DNA of 64,000 nt from Candidatus Desulforudis audaxviator MP104C (GCF_000018425.1 NC_010424.1:1054001-1118000); one strand, 5' to 3'; counted from the first letter of the stretch, positions 9,756 to 18,780 are shown. Made by a program: numbers and translations. Notes: a model not told the origin generated them from the letters alone.

Positions 9756-10334
9756 TTGGAAACACTGCAGAGTCTGGTGCGGGAACTGGTGATCCTTGTA
9801 ATCCTGGCTGTGGTTCTGGAGCTTTTGTTGCCGGAGGGCGACCTGCGCCGGTACGTCCGCATGGTCCTGGGGCTTTTGATCATCGTTGCGGTACTGCAGG
9901 CGGCGGTGAGCTTCTGGAACCGGGATCTGGCCGCCGACCTTTCGTGGGTCACCCTCGGGCAGCCCGACCGGGCAGGGACCCGGGAGATTCTGCGGGAGGG
10001 GGAACGGCTGTGGCAGGTGGGACAGACCCGGGCCCTGGACGAGTACGAAGAAGGGTTGGCCCGCCAGATCCGGGCCCTGGCCGGGCTGAATCAGGAAGTA
10101 CCCGTAGCGGACGTGCGCGTGCGGCTCGAAGAAGGAAGAGCGGTCGGGGAGTTCGGACGCCTCAAGGAGGTGATATTGATTCTGGGCGTGCAGCACGGGG
10201 ACGCGGGCGACGTGCCGGTCGGCGCGTTCCCGGCAGCGGAGCCCGCGGTCGATCCGCAAGCGGTCGCCAGGCTCCGCGGGCTGGTAGCCGACTTCTACGG
10301 CCTGACCCGCGAGCAGGTCAGTGTGCGGTACTGA
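9756..10334 (+). CDS. spoIIIAF: Stage III sporulation protein AF
   Basis: A 192-residue protein with two N-terminal membrane helices (about 5-24 and 33-52; LVILVILAVVLELLLP, MVLGLLIIVAVLQAAVSFW) and a soluble C-terminal domain of about 130 residues with the ring-forming fold typical of SpoIIIAF. TTG 9756 is favoured because the protein then starts as the Bacillus one does; AGGAGGT at 9737-9743 is 12 bases upstream, a little long. GTG 9744 is in frame but overlaps the ribosome-binding site. Confidence 0.9.
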   Translation: METLQSLVRELVILVILAVVLELLLPEGDLRRYVRMVLGLLIIVAVLQAAVSFWNRDLAADLSWVTLGQPDRAGTREILREGERLWQVGQTRALDEYEEGLARQIRALAGLNQEVPVADVRVRLEEGRAVGEFGRLKEVILILGVQHGDAGDVPVGAFPAAEPAVDPQAVARLRGLVADFYGLTREQVSVRY

Positions 10335-10360
10335 TTTGTGGGATGGAGGTGTGATAACCG

Positions 10361-10972
10361 ATGAAACTAAGTGATTTGATTGCCGGCGCGACCGGTGGCG
10401 GGTCCAAGAAGCACCAGAAGGTTGTGCTGCTGGTATTGGCCGCGCTCGGCGTGTTTCTTTTGCTTCTGGGGCACCTTGATCTTGGCGGACCGCAACCGAC
10501 GGTGCCCGTGAACGCACTGACGGTACCCGAGCCGGGGGGCTCGCCCCCCCTCCAGGCCCGTTTACAGATCCAGTCCGAAGAGGAATACCTGGCACGTACG
10601 ATGGAGGTGATGCTCCAGCAGATCTCCGGGGCGGGCCGGGTGGACGTGGTCATCCGGCTGGAGGGATCAACCACCTCCGAATACGCGCTCAACCAGACCA
10701 CCGGCCGGAGAGTGATCGATGAAAAAGACCCGGCCGGCACCACCCGGGTGACCACGGAGGTGAACGATTCCGGGCAGTTGGTGGTGGTCCGAGGGGACCG
10801 GGGATACGAGATGCCGGTGGTGGAGCGGGAAACGGCACCCCGGGTGACCGGCGTCCTCGTGGTGGCCGAGGGTGCCCGGAACCCCGAGATCAAGGCGGAG
10901 CTCTTCCGGGCCACCCGGGTCGCTTTGGGAGTGGAACCGCACCGGATTCTGGTGCTGCCCAAAAAGTTCTAA
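10361..10972 (+). CDS. spoIIIAG: Stage III sporulation protein AG
   Basis: Channel ring protein of 203 residues. It has one N-terminal membrane helix (about 20-40, VVLLVLAALGVFLLLLGHL) followed by an intermembrane domain with GRVDVVIRLE and VTGVLVVAEGARNPEIKAEL segments resembling type III secretion ring-building modules. It is known to form the large ring between the two sporulation membranes. ATG 10361 is clear. spoIIIAH follows 13 bases later. Confidence 0.94.
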   Translation: MKLSDLIAGATGGGSKKHQKVVLLVLAALGVFLLLLGHLDLGGPQPTVPVNALTVPEPGGSPPLQARLQIQSEEEYLARTMEVMLQQISGAGRVDVVIRLEGSTTSEYALNQTTGRRVIDEKDPAGTTRVTTEVNDSGQLVVVRGDRGYEMPVVERETAPRVTGVLVVAEGARNPEIKAELFRATRVALGVEPHRILVLPKKF

Positions 10973-10985
10973 GGAGGATGGCCTG

Positions 10986-11516
10986 GTGCGATTCTGGACC
11001 TTTGAACGTAAATCCTTGCGGATAGTGGGCCTTTTGGTCTTGGCCTCAATCCTGGTCTGCGCCTGGGTGCTGCGACCACCGGTTCAGGACCCGGAAGTCC
11101 CGCCTCGGCCGGAAGCCGTGGAACCGGCCGCCGATGAACCGGCGGCTGAATCGGAAGGGAACTTTTTTATCGAGTACCGCCTCGAGCGGGAAATGTCCCG
11201 GGGGCGTCAGGTCGAATTACTGAAAACGGTGGCGCAGGATCCCGGCGCCGGTGAGACCCAACGGGCGGCAGCCCAGGAGCGGCTGCTTCAAATCACCCGG
11301 GACCTGGAACGGGAAACCAGCCTGGAGAATATCCTGCGGGCGAAAGGCTTTCGCGATGCGGCGGTGTTCTTTCAAGAAAACCGGGCCACCGTGGTGGTGC
11401 CGGATCTGACTTCCGAAGAGCAGGCGACCGGCATCATCAACTTGGTTGTACGCGGGGCGGGGATCATGCCGGAGGACGTGACGGTTATCGGACATCCGGG
11501 CGAATTTAGGTCATAA
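10986..11516 (+). CDS. spoIIIAH: Stage III sporulation protein AH
   Basis: Last gene of the spoIIIA operon, 176 residues. It has a short N-terminal cytoplasmic stretch, one membrane helix (about 12-30), a proline-rich linker (PPVQDPEVPPRPEAVEP) and the extracytoplasmic SpoIIIAH domain that interlocks with forespore SpoIIQ, recognised by FIEYRLEREMSRGRQVELL and SEEQATGIINLVVRGAGI. GTG 10986 follows AAGGAGG at 10971-10977 with 8-base spacing. The SpoIIQ partner is not in this window. Confidence 0.94.
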   Translation: MRFWTFERKSLRIVGLLVLASILVCAWVLRPPVQDPEVPPRPEAVEPAADEPAAESEGNFFIEYRLEREMSRGRQVELLKTVAQDPGAGETQRAAAQERLLQITRDLERETSLENILRAKGFRDAAVFFQENRATVVVPDLTSEEQATGIINLVVRGAGIMPEDVTVIGHPGEFRS

Positions 11517-11670
11517 TTGCCATATTTGATGGTACAAGGGCAAAAATCTTCTTGTTTTTTGTATACTTGTAACCCGCCTATTTCCAAAACCCGCTAGGCT
11601 CCGTTATAATCAAGTCACGCTGGTTATTGCGGCGAAAGCGGGCTTTGCTCAGCGCGGGAGGTATGATTAT

Positions 11671-13515
11671 TTGTCTGTGCTACGGATTACCGACACTACT
11701 TTGCGGGACGGCCATCAGAGCCTATGGGCCACGCGGATGCGTACCGCCGACATGCTGCCGATCCTTGAGAAACTGGACGCGGTGGGTTACCACTCGCTGG
11801 AGGTTTGGGGCGGGGCTACCTTTGACGTGTGCTTGCGCTATCTGAACGAAGACCCCTGGGAACGTTTACGCCTGATCAAAAAGCACGTCCGGAACACACC
11901 CCTGCAGATGCTCTTGCGCGGTCAATCCCTGGTGGGGTACACCCACTACCCGGACGATATCGTCGAAGCGTTTGTGCACCGGATGGTGGCCAACGGGATC
12001 GACATCATACGGGTATTCGACGCCTTGAACGATGTCCGGAACATGGTGACCTCCATCCGGGCCGCCAGGCAAGCCGGGGCACACGTACAGGCGGCGGTGG
12101 TGTATACGGTCAGCCCCGTGCACACCACCGAACATTTTCTCCGGACCGCCTTGGACCTGGCCGAACTGGGGGCCGATTCCATCTGCATCAAGGACATGGC
12201 TGGGCTGTTGGCCCCCTATAAAGCCTACGAATTGGTGAGCCTGTTCAAAAAAGAGCTGCAGCTACCGGTACAGCTGCACTGCCACTACATCGGCGGTATG
12301 GCCGTGGGCGCCTACCTGAAGGCGGCCGAGGCGGGGGTTGACGTTGTCGACACCGCTTCTGTGCCGCTGGCCTTCGGTGCCTCTCAACCTCCGGTGGAAA
12401 CCGTGGTGCGGGCCCTGCGGGGAACACCCTACGATACCAAACTGCGGATCCGGGTCCTGTTCGAGATCGCCGAGTACTTTGAGGAAGTGAGGCGCCGGGA
12501 AGGGTATGATCGGGGTGTAACCCGTATTCACGACATGCGCGTCTTTGACCATCAGGTTCCCGGAGGCATGATTTCCAACCTGGTTTCCCAGCTTGAGGAA
12601 CAGAAATCCCTGCACCGGCTGGAGGAGGTGCTGGCCGAGATACCGCGAGTACGGGCGGAACTCGGCTACCCGCCGCTCGTGACCCCGACCAGCCAGATCG
12701 TCGGTACCCAGGCTGTCTTAAACGTACTGACCGGTCAGCGTTACAAGCTGGTGCCCGGCGAGGTCAAGAACTACGTCCAGGGTCTTTACGGAAAGCCGCC
12801 GGGCGAGCTGAATCCGGAAGTCATGCGTGACATCCTCGGTGACAATGAGCCCATTACCTGTCGGCCGGCCGACTTGTTGGAACCGAGACTGGAAAAAATG
12901 AGAAAGGAAATCGGTGCCCTCGCTACCAGCGAGGAGGACGTCCTATCGTACGCCCTGTTCCCGCAAGTGGCCAAAAAGTTTTTCGAGGCCCGCCTGGCGC
13001 CGGAAAAGAAGGAAAATCGACCCGCCCCGGTTAATAAGCCAGGTGCAGTGAAGGGCAAGGAGGCAAGAAGCATGAACTTGGAGGAAATTAGGGAACTCGT
13101 CAAGCTGCTGGATCGAACCGACATCAAGGAGTTCTGCCTGGAAAGCCAAGGGATCAAGATTGTGATCAAGAAGGGCGGAACCGGGGAGGAGAACCGTCCT
13201 CCAGAACAGGCCACCCCGCTGGAGGGAGGCGCCAAACCCGCGGTCCAGGCACCGCCGCACGAGCCGGCGGCGAACACGGTGACCGTTACAGCTCCTATGG
13301 TGGGCACGTTTTACAGTTCGCCGGCTCCCGACGCGCCGCCCTACGTCGAGGTGGGTTCCAAGGTGCAGGAGGGCCAGGTGCTGTGCATCATCGAAGCGAT
13401 GAAACTAATGAACGAAATTGAGGCGGAAGTAGCCGGAGAGATTGTGGACATATTGGTTGGGAATGGGCAGCCAGTGGAATACGGGCAGCCACTGTTTGTG
13501 ATTGCCCCTAAATAA
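11671..13515 (+). CDS. pycB: Pyruvate carboxyltransferase (PycB/OadA) fused to AccB-type biotin carrier
   Basis: Biotin-dependent carboxyltransferase, 614 residues. Residues about 1-285 are the HMGL-like transferase barrel (ITDTTLRDGHQS at the N terminus, CIKDMAG with the reactive Lys); about 290-450 is the conserved carboxylase C-terminal domain. A linker (about 451-467) leads into a second unit that looks like a complete AccB: an N-terminal region (NLEEIRELVKLLD), a Pro/Ala-rich linker and a biotinyl domain with EAMKLMN, biotinylated at about K578. So the carrier is AccB-like, not a bare OadA biotinyl domain. TTG 11671 follows GGGAGGT at 11656-11662. With the next gene it probably makes a two-subunit pyruvate carboxylase. 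A TATAAT at 11605-11610 lacks a clear -35 partner. Confidence 0.9.
   Translation: MSVLRITDTTLRDGHQSLWATRMRTADMLPILEKLDAVGYHSLEVWGGATFDVCLRYLNEDPWERLRLIKKHVRNTPLQMLLRGQSLVGYTHYPDDIVEAFVHRMVANGIDIIRVFDALNDVRNMVTSIRAARQAGAHVQAAVVYTVSPVHTTEHFLRTALDLAELGADSICIKDMAGLLAPYKAYELVSLFKKELQLPVQLHCHYIGGMAVGAYLKAAEAGVDVVDTASVPLAFGASQPPVETVVRALRGTPYDTKLRIRVLFEIAEYFEEVRRREGYDRGVTRIHDMRVFDHQVPGGMISNLVSQLEEQKSLHRLEEVLAEIPRVRAELGYPPLVTPTSQIVGTQAVLNVLTGQRYKLVPGEVKNYVQGLYGKPPGELNPEVMRDILGDNEPITCRPADLLEPRLEKMRKEIGALATSEEDVLSYALFPQVAKKFFEARLAPEKKENRPAPVNKPGAVKGKEARSMNLEEIRELVKLLDRTDIKEFCLESQGIKIVIKKGGTGEENRPPEQATPLEGGAKPAVQAPPHEPAANTVTVTAPMVGTFYSSPAPDAPPYVEVGSKVQEGQVLCIIEAMKLMNEIEAEVAGEIVDILVGNGQPVEYGQPLFVIAPK
13072..13515 (+). 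CDS. accB: Possible internally initiated stand-alone AccB (biotin carboxyl carrier protein)
   Basis: Inside the fusion gene, in the same frame, AAGGAGG (13057-13063) lies exactly 8 bases before ATG 13072, where the AccB homology begins. Translation from here would give a 147-residue protein, close to normal AccB length, with the MNLEEIRELV start and the EAMKLMN biotin site. This suggests that one gene may yield both a fused pyruvate carboxylase subunit and free carrier for acetyl-CoA carboxylase, whose accD and accA lie at 54-56 kb without an accompanying accB. The sequence shows the signal; its use is inference. Confidence 0.55.
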   Translation: MNLEEIRELVKLLDRTDIKEFCLESQGIKIVIKKGGTGEENRPPEQATPLEGGAKPAVQAPPHEPAANTVTVTAPMVGTFYSSPAPDAPPYVEVGSKVQEGQVLCIIEAMKLMNEIEAEVAGEIVDILVGNGQPVEYGQPLFVIAPK

Positions 13516-13534
13516 ATGCCTCGAGGAGAATTAA

Positions 13535-14875
13535 ATGGAGAAGGTATTGATTGCGAATCGGGGAGAGATCGCGCTCCGGATTATTCGTGCCTGCCGCGAA
13601 CTGGGCTTAAAGACGGTCGCCGTCTATTCGGAGGCCGACCGTGACAGCCTGCCAGTTCGTCTGGCGGACCAAGCCTACTGCATCGGTCCGGCGGACGTGA
13701 CCCGCAGTTACCTGAACATCGCCGCCATCATCAGCGCCGCCGAACTATCGGGGGCCGACGCCATCCACCCGGGCTACGGTTTTCTGGCCGAAAACGCCCA
13801 CTTCGCCGAAGTCTGCGAAAGCTGCGGCCTCACTTTTGTCGGGCCGCCTGTTGAGGCTATCGCCAAAATGGGGGCCAAAGCGGAAGCACTGGAACTGGTT
13901 AGGAAAATGGGCGTGCCCATCGTGCCGGGCTCGGGAGGGGCCGTAAACGGATTAGACCACGCCCTCGCGGTGGCGGAGGAAATCGGGTATCCCGTCCTGA
14001 TCAAGGCTTCCGCCGGTGGTGGCGGACGGGGGATGCGGGTGGCCCACAACAAGTCCGACCTGTCCCGGGCCCTGCAGGCGGCCCAGAGCGAAGCCCAGAA
14101 CGCGTTCGGCAGTGGCGACGTCTACCTGGAAAAGTATATCGAGGAGCCGCGTCACATCGAGATTCAGGTTTTCGGGGACCGGCACGGCAACATTCTATCC
14201 CTCGGGGAGCGGGACTGTTCCATCCAACGGCGGAACCAGAAACTGCTCGAAGAGGCGCCGTCCACCGCACTCACTCCGGAGCTGCGCCGGCAGATGGGGG
14301 ATGCGGCCGTGCGGGCGGCGCAGTCTGTGGGCTACTACAACTCCGGTACGGTGGAATTTCTGCTAGACCGCGAGAACCGGTTTTACTTCATCGAAATGAA
14401 CACCCGGATTCAGGTCGAACACCCGGTAACGGAAATGGTGACCGGCCTGGACCTGGTGAAGGAACAGATCCGGGTGGCCGCCGGAGAAAAGCTGTCGTTC
14501 GGTAAGGACGACGTGAAGATTAACGGCTGGGCGATCGAGTGCCGGATCAACGCCGAGGACCCCTGGGCGAACTTCGGTCCGCGGGCGGGCCGGATTACGG
14601 CTTACCTCCCGGCGGGCGGGCCGGGGATACGGGTGGACAGCGCGGTCTATCCCGGTTGCGTAGTGCCCCCTTACTACGACTCCCTGTTGGCCAAGCTGGT
14701 GGCCTGGGGCCGGGACCGCGACGAAGCCATCGACCGGGCCGAGCGGGCACTCGCGGAATTCGTGGTTGAGGGAGTGCCGACCACGATACCTTTCCACCAG
14801 CGGGTGTTGTCCAACGCCTTTTTCCGGAGGGGCGAGGTCTACACCAATTTCGTCCAGCGGCGCATATTCCCCTGA
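13535..14875 (+). CDS. accC: Biotin carboxylase subunit (AccC/PycA)
   Basis: ATP-grasp enzyme that carboxylates the biotin carrier with bicarbonate and ATP, 446 residues, normal for the stand-alone subunit. It has the N-terminal motif [16 protein letters not shown], the Gly-rich ATP loop [12 protein letters not shown], the FGDRHGN and [12 protein letters not shown] segments, the metal-binding [16 protein letters not shown] and a C-terminal domain. ATG 13535 follows GAGGAGA. It is the only biotin carboxylase in the window, so it may serve both pyruvate carboxylase and acetyl-CoA carboxylase. Sequence alone does not separate AccC from PycA. Confidence 0.94.
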   Translation: MEKVLIANRGEIALRIIRACRELGLKTVAVYSEADRDSLPVRLADQAYCIGPADVTRSYLNIAAIISAAELSGADAIHPGYGFLAENAHFAEVCESCGLTFVGPPVEAIAKMGAKAEALELVRKMGVPIVPGSGGAVNGLDHALAVAEEIGYPVLIKASAGGGGRGMRVAHNKSDLSRALQAAQSEAQNAFGSGDVYLEKYIEEPRHIEIQVFGDRHGNILSLGERDCSIQRRNQKLLEEAPSTALTPELRRQMGDAAVRAAQSVGYYNSGTVEFLLDRENRFYFIEMNTRIQVEHPVTEMVTGLDLVKEQIRVAAGEKLSFGKDDVKINGWAIECRINAEDPWANFGPRAGRITAYLPAGGPGIRVDSAVYPGCVVPPYYDSLLAKLVAWGRDRDEAIDRAERALAEFVVEGVPTTIPFHQRVLSNAFFRRGEVYTNFVQRRIFP

Positions 14876-14906
14876 GAACACGGAACCTGGAATAGATCTA
14901 ACCCGG

Positions 14907-14936
14907 TTGTATTATATCCTGATCCTGGTATACAAT
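14907..14936 (+). promoter_or_regulatory. Candidate sigma-A promoter of asp23
   Basis: TTGTAT (14907-14912) and TACAAT (14931-14936) are separated by 18 bases. A TG two bases before the overlapping TATACA suggests an extended -10 element. It lies about 40 bases before the asp23 start. Confidence 0.6.
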
Positions 14937-14972
14937 AAAAAGAAACCAAGAACATTCAGGAGGTGCTAGTGA

Positions 14973-15371
14973 ATGGCTGAGCAGGTTTCCGAAGTGAAGG
15001 GAGAAATAGGGGCCGTACGGATTGCCAACGAAGTGGTAGCCATTGTGGCCGGCCTGGCCGCGATTGAGGTTCCGGGCCTGTCCGGAATGAGCGGCGGAGT
15101 GGTCGGAGGCATCGCCGAGCGGCTGGGGCGCAAGAATCTGGCCAAGGGGGTCAAGGTAGAAGTCGGAGAAAGGGAAGCGGCCATTGATCTGTACGTGATT
15201 GTCGACTTCGGGGTCCGCATCCCGGATGTCGCCACCCAGGTTCAGACCAGCGTTAAACGGGCCGTTGAAACAATGACCGGTTTGAAGGTTGTGGAAGTGA
15301 ACGTACACGTTCAGGGTGTGGCCTTCGGCAAGGAAGAAGAGCCGGAGGAAGTAGAAACACGGGTCCGGTAG
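14973..15371 (+). CDS. Asp23/Gls24 family envelope-stress protein
   Basis: 132-residue Asp23/Gls24-domain protein. The hallmark pattern is visible: NEVVAIVAGLAAIEVPGLSGM, then DLYVIVDFGVRIPDVA, then VEVNVHVQGVAF. In Staphylococcus, Asp23 is an abundant cell-envelope stress protein anchored to the membrane by AmaP; here the next gene encodes that anchor. ATG 14973 follows AGGAGG at about 14959-14964. It probably heads an operon with amaP, DUF2273, nusB and xseA. Confidence 0.92.
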   Translation: MAEQVSEVKGEIGAVRIANEVVAIVAGLAAIEVPGLSGMSGGVVGGIAERLGRKNLAKGVKVEVGEREAAIDLYVIVDFGVRIPDVATQVQTSVKRAVETMTGLKVVEVNVHVQGVAFGKEEEPEEVETRVR

Positions 15372-15389
15372 CGCCAAGGAGGTTAGAGC

Positions 15390-15917
15390 ATGGGGCCGTT
15401 TGACCGCGGCCTGTTGGCGATATACGCCTTGGCCGTGTCTGCAAGCATCGTGATCGGGATCTTAATTTTCACCGGGGTTGTGGCCCCAACCCAACTAGAA
15501 GTGCTTCTTCGCCCGGAACACAACGCATTGGCGACGGGTGTTCTGGGCGTCTTTCTTTTGGCGGGACTGCGGCTTCTGGGAGTCAGCCTGCGCCGGAAAA
15601 AGGAAAGCCAGGCCATTGTGGACGAGAGCGCTCTCGGACAGGTGCGGGTGTCGCTGACCGCGCTTGAGAACCTGATTGAGAAGGTGGTGTCTCCGGTACC
15701 CGGGATTCGGGAGGTACGGCCCAAGGTAGGTCCTGAGGACGGAGGCATCGGAATTCGCCTGAAGGTGATCGCCAGCCCCGACATAAACGTGCCCGAAATG
15801 TCACGGGTGATACAGCAGTTGGTTCAGGATCAGATCCGCGAGGTCACCGGTCTCACGGTAAACCGGGTAAGAATTGAAATAGAGAACTTTGCCATTTCGA
15901 AGGGCCGGGTGGAGTAG
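15390..15917 (+). CDS. amaP: AmaP-type membrane anchor for Asp23
   Basis: 175-residue protein with two N-terminal transmembrane helices (about 8-32 and 50-67) and a cytoplasmic Asp23-like domain at the C terminus (ALENLIEKVVSPVPGIREV, VNRVRIEIENFA). This is the arrangement of the alkaline-shock-response membrane anchor AmaP. ATG 15390 is preceded by AAGGAGG. Position directly between asp23 and a DUF2273 gene matches the cluster known from many Firmicutes. Confidence 0.85.
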   Translation: MGPFDRGLLAIYALAVSASIVIGILIFTGVVAPTQLEVLLRPEHNALATGVLGVFLLAGLRLLGVSLRRKKESQAIVDESALGQVRVSLTALENLIEKVVSPVPGIREVRPKVGPEDGGIGIRLKVIASPDINVPEMSRVIQQLVQDQIREVTGLTVNRVRIEIENFAISKGRVE

Positions 15918-15931
15918 CGAGGTGGTTCTCT

Positions 15932-16147
15932 TTGTTCACAAGACTGATTGATATTTTGGATGGACACTGGGGTAAGGTCGGCGGCGTCGTCCTGGGACTA
16001 CTGTTCGGGTGGTTTGCCATCAGCTACGGGTTCTGGCGGGCGTTGTTCGTGGCGTTAATGGTGGCGTTCGGCTACTACATCGGTAAGCAGGTGGACGAAC
16101 GCACCGACTGGGAGAAACTCTGGGACCGCTTCCGGCGCGGTCATTAG
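15932..16147 (+). CDS. DUF2273 small membrane protein
   Basis: 71 residues, with two hydrophobic segments (VGGVVLGLLFGWFAISYG and ALFVALMVAFGYYIG) and a short charged C terminus. Matches the DUF2273 proteins that accompany Asp23 and AmaP and are suspected, without proof known to me, to form part of the same membrane assembly. TTG 15932 follows GAGGTGG with 6-base spacing. nusB starts on the base after its stop. Confidence 0.85.
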   Translation: MFTRLIDILDGHWGKVGGVVLGLLFGWFAISYGFWRALFVALMVAFGYYIGKQVDERTDWEKLWDRFRRGH

Positions 16148-16573
16148 GTGACGCGGTTGAAGAGAAGACGTCAGAGAGAGACCGCCCTGCAGGTTCTTTT
16201 TCAGGCTGAAGTCGCCCGCATTTCCGGAGAACGTGCCTTTGCGCGGACCATGGAGTTGTTCGGCCTGAATACCGAGGATTTTGCTTACGCCCAAGAACTG
16301 GTGGACGGCGTTTTGGCGAAGGTGGACCGGCTCGACAGAATAATCTCCCGGGTGAGTCACGAATGGCGCCTGGAACGAATGGCCAACGTAGACCGGAATA
16401 TTATCCGGCTGGCGCTCTACGAAGTGTTCTTCCGTGACGACATCCCGATCAACGTGGCGGTGAACGAGGCGCTTGAGTTGGCCAGGACGTTCGGAACTGA
16501 GGACTCGCGGCGGTTTGTGAATGGGATTCTGGGCAAAGTGGTGGAAGAGCCGGAGGAATATCGTCCGGAATAG
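16148..16573 (+). CDS. nusB: Transcription antitermination factor NusB
   Basis: NusB binds boxA RNA with S10 and promotes antitermination, chiefly in rRNA operons. The protein has 141 residues with the conserved RRRQRETALQVLFQ start, FAYAQELVDGV, NVDRNIIRLALYEVFF, and the C-terminal AVNEALELARTFGTEDSRRFVNGILGKV region that defines the family. GTG 16148 directly follows the DUF2273 stop and has no strong ribosome-binding site, suggesting translational coupling. Confidence 0.96.
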   Translation: MTRLKRRRQRETALQVLFQAEVARISGERAFARTMELFGLNTEDFAYAQELVDGVLAKVDRLDRIISRVSHEWRLERMANVDRNIIRLALYEVFFRDDIPINVAVNEALELARTFGTEDSRRFVNGILGKVVEEPEEYRPE

Positions 16574-16595
16574 AAAAGCTGATTTTTGGGGACCG

Positions 16596-17816
16596 GTGGC
16601 GCGCGAAATGCGAATCGTCAGTGTACGGGAGTTGACCGGGTACATCAAAGAGCGCCTGGAATCCGATCCTTTTCTGGCCCACGTCTGGGTACGCGGCGAG
16701 GTGTCGGCCTGTACCCGCCATCCGTCGGGCCATCTTTATTTCTTTCTGAAAGATGAAGCCGCCCGAATCCGCGTGGTGATGTTTCGTTCCCAGGTCTCCC
16801 GTCTGGGGGTTCCCCTCGAGAACGGGACGACGGTGGTGGTGCGTGGATACCTGGGAGTCTACGAACGCAACGGGGAGTACCAGCTTTACGCACAGGGCGC
16901 GGAGGCCGAAGGCGCCGGAAAGCTGCACGCCGCCCTGGAACGCCTGAAGGAAAAGCTGCAGCGCGAGGGACTTTTTGACCCGGCCCGCAAGCGGGCTCTC
17001 CCCGCCCTGCCGGATACGGTGGGGGTGGTCACCTCCCCGGTGGGTGCGGCCTTGAAGGATATCCTGACGATAATGCGCCGGAGGTGGCCGCCGGCCCGGG
17101 TGCTGCTGGCCCCGGTATCCGTGCAGGGGGAGACCGCCCCCTATGAAATCGCGCAGGCCATCCGCGCCTTGAACGGGGCCGGCGGGGTGGACGTGATCAT
17201 TGTCGGCCGGGGAGGCGGTGCGCCGGAGGAACTGGCGGCCTTCAACACCGAAGTGGTAGCGCGTGCCATCTTTGAATCTAGGATACCGGTGGTATCAGCC
17301 GTGGGTCACGAGAAAGACGTCACGGTCGCCGACCTGGTGGCCGATTGGCGCGCTCCTACCCCATCGGCGGCCGCCGAGGCGGTTGTACCTGATCAGCGGG
17401 CGGTACGGGAGCGCCTCGCGGCCGTGGAATCCCGCTTGGGCCGGGCGGTTCGTCACCGCCTGGCGGTTTACCGGGTTCGGCTGGAGGCGTTGCGGCAGCG
17501 CCCGGTAATGGCGAGTCCCGGAGTGTTGTGCCGGCGCCGTCGGGAAGTGGTGCGGAGCCTTGAAGAGCGCTTGGGCGGGGCGATCGGCCGGCGTACCGGA
17601 GAAGGACGGTCCCGGCTGGCGGTGCTTTCTGGCCGGCTCGAGGCCTTAAGTCCCCTGCAGGTGCTGGCACGGGGGTACAGCATCTGCCGGCGGGCTGACG
17701 GACGGATCGTCCGGGACGCGGACGGTGTTTCTCCGGGGGAGCGGGTGATCATTTGGCTGCACGCGGGAGGACTTTCCTGCCTGGTGGAAGAAACATTTCC
17801 GAGCCGGAACCCGTGA
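16596..17816 (+). CDS. xseA: Exodeoxyribonuclease VII large subunit
   Basis: Catalytic subunit of exonuclease VII, which degrades single-stranded DNA to short oligonucleotides. About 406 residues. N-terminal OB domain (VWVRGEVSACTRHPSGHLYFFLKD), then the catalytic core (VGVVTSPVGAALKDILTI, IVGRGGGAPEELAAFN, PVVSAVGHEKDVT) and a long helical arm at the C terminus. GTG 16596 is favoured, with GGGG just upstream; ATG 16608 is also possible. The small subunit xseB lies 1.6 kb downstream, separated by folD and fchA. Confidence 0.95.
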   Translation: MAREMRIVSVRELTGYIKERLESDPFLAHVWVRGEVSACTRHPSGHLYFFLKDEAARIRVVMFRSQVSRLGVPLENGTTVVVRGYLGVYERNGEYQLYAQGAEAEGAGKLHAALERLKEKLQREGLFDPARKRALPALPDTVGVVTSPVGAALKDILTIMRRRWPPARVLLAPVSVQGETAPYEIAQAIRALNGAGGVDVIIVGRGGGAPEELAAFNTEVVARAIFESRIPVVSAVGHEKDVTVADLVADWRAPTPSAAAEAVVPDQRAVRERLAAVESRLGRAVRHRLAVYRVRLEALRQRPVMASPGVLCRRRREVVRSLEERLGGAIGRRTGEGRSRLAVLSGRLEALSPLQVLARGYSICRRADGRIVRDADGVSPGERVIIWLHAGGLSCLVEETFPSRNP

Positions 17817-17916
17817 CCGAAGTCAATCGGGAAGCATAAGGACGGCGCTTCAGGGCTGGATGGGCGCTCCGGAAATCCGGCGGCGTATCGATTCGGGCAC
17901 TTCAGGGAGGCATTAA

Positions 17917-18780
17917 ATGACGACCCTGTTGGACGGAAAAGCGGTAGCGACGGTGATCCGGCAAGAGATTGCCGCGGCCGTAGGCGAATACTCCCAGCGG
18001 GGCATCAGGCCGCGCCTGGATGCCGTGCTGGTAGGCGATGACCCGGAAGCGGTGCATTACGTCCGGGCCAAGGAGCGGGTGGCGAAAAGCCTAGGCATCG
18101 AGTTCAGGTTGCACCGACTCCCCGGCGCAACCAACGACGGTGAGTTCCTGGAAAGGCTGCAGGCCTTGAATGCCGACTCTGCGGTGCACGGGATTATTCT
18201 TGAGTTGCCGCTGCCGCGCCACTTGGACCGGGAGCGGGCGCTGGAGTCGATTTCGCCGCTCAAGGATGTGGACGGGGTGCACCCGCTGAACAGGGGCCGC
18301 CTGATGTCGGGGATCGAGGGCCTGTACCCGGCCACGCCCTTGAGCTGCCTCCGGATTTTACGGGCCTACGGCATTGAAATTGCCGGCAAACACGCTGTGA
18401 TTGTTGGCCGGGGTGAGACTGTCGGCAAACCGTTGGTTTTTCTGTTGCTGGGCGAAAATGCCACGGTGACGGTGTGCCACACCCGGACGGCTGACCTGGC
18501 CGGACACACCCGGCAGGCCGACCTTTTGGTGACCGCGGCCGGGAGAGCCGGACTGATCGGGGCAGGGATGGTTAAACCGGGAGCGGTGGTGGTGGACGCC
18601 GGGATCAGCGCGGTGGATGGGAGTCTCCGGGGGGACGTGGATTTCGAGACGGTCCGCGGGGTGGCCTCGGCCATCACGCCGGTGCCGGGCGGGGTTGGCA
18701 GTGTTACCACCGTGCTGGTGATGAAAAACCTGTTGCAGGCGATGAAGATGCAAGGCGTAGATGGCGGGGGAAACCGGTAA
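17917..18780 (+). CDS. folD: Methylenetetrahydrofolate dehydrogenase / methenyl-THF cyclohydrolase
   Basis: Bifunctional FolD, interconverting methylene-, methenyl- and 10-formyl-tetrahydrofolate; in acetogenic or acetate-oxidising anaerobes it also serves the methyl branch of the Wood-Ljungdahl pathway. 287 residues. Catalytic YVRAK (Tyr and Lys spaced as in the family), LPLPRHL, the nucleotide-binding VIVGRGETVGKPL and the C-terminal TPVPGGVGSVTTVLVMKN are present. The common consensus is GRSxxVGKP; here Gly-Glu-Thr replaces Ser-x-x. ATG 17917 follows GGGAGG. The stop overlaps the fchA start (TAATG). Confidence 0.96.
   Translation: MTTLLDGKAVATVIRQEIAAAVGEYSQRGIRPRLDAVLVGDDPEAVHYVRAKERVAKSLGIEFRLHRLPGATNDGEFLERLQALNADSAVHGIILELPLPRHLDRERALESISPLKDVDGVHPLNRGRLMSGIEGLYPATPLSCLRILRAYGIEIAGKHAVIVGRGETVGKPLVFLLLGENATVTVCHTRTADLAGHTRQADLLVTAAGRAGLIGAGMVKPGAVVVDAGISAVDGSLRGDVDFETVRGVASAITPVPGGVGSVTTVLVMKNLLQAMKMQGVDGGGNR

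Noticed and set aside
8611-9765. Long minus-strand frame (384 codons) across spoIIIAE
   Set aside because: Shadow of spoIIIAE, with a His/Gln-rich composition typical of antisense frames in GC-rich genes.
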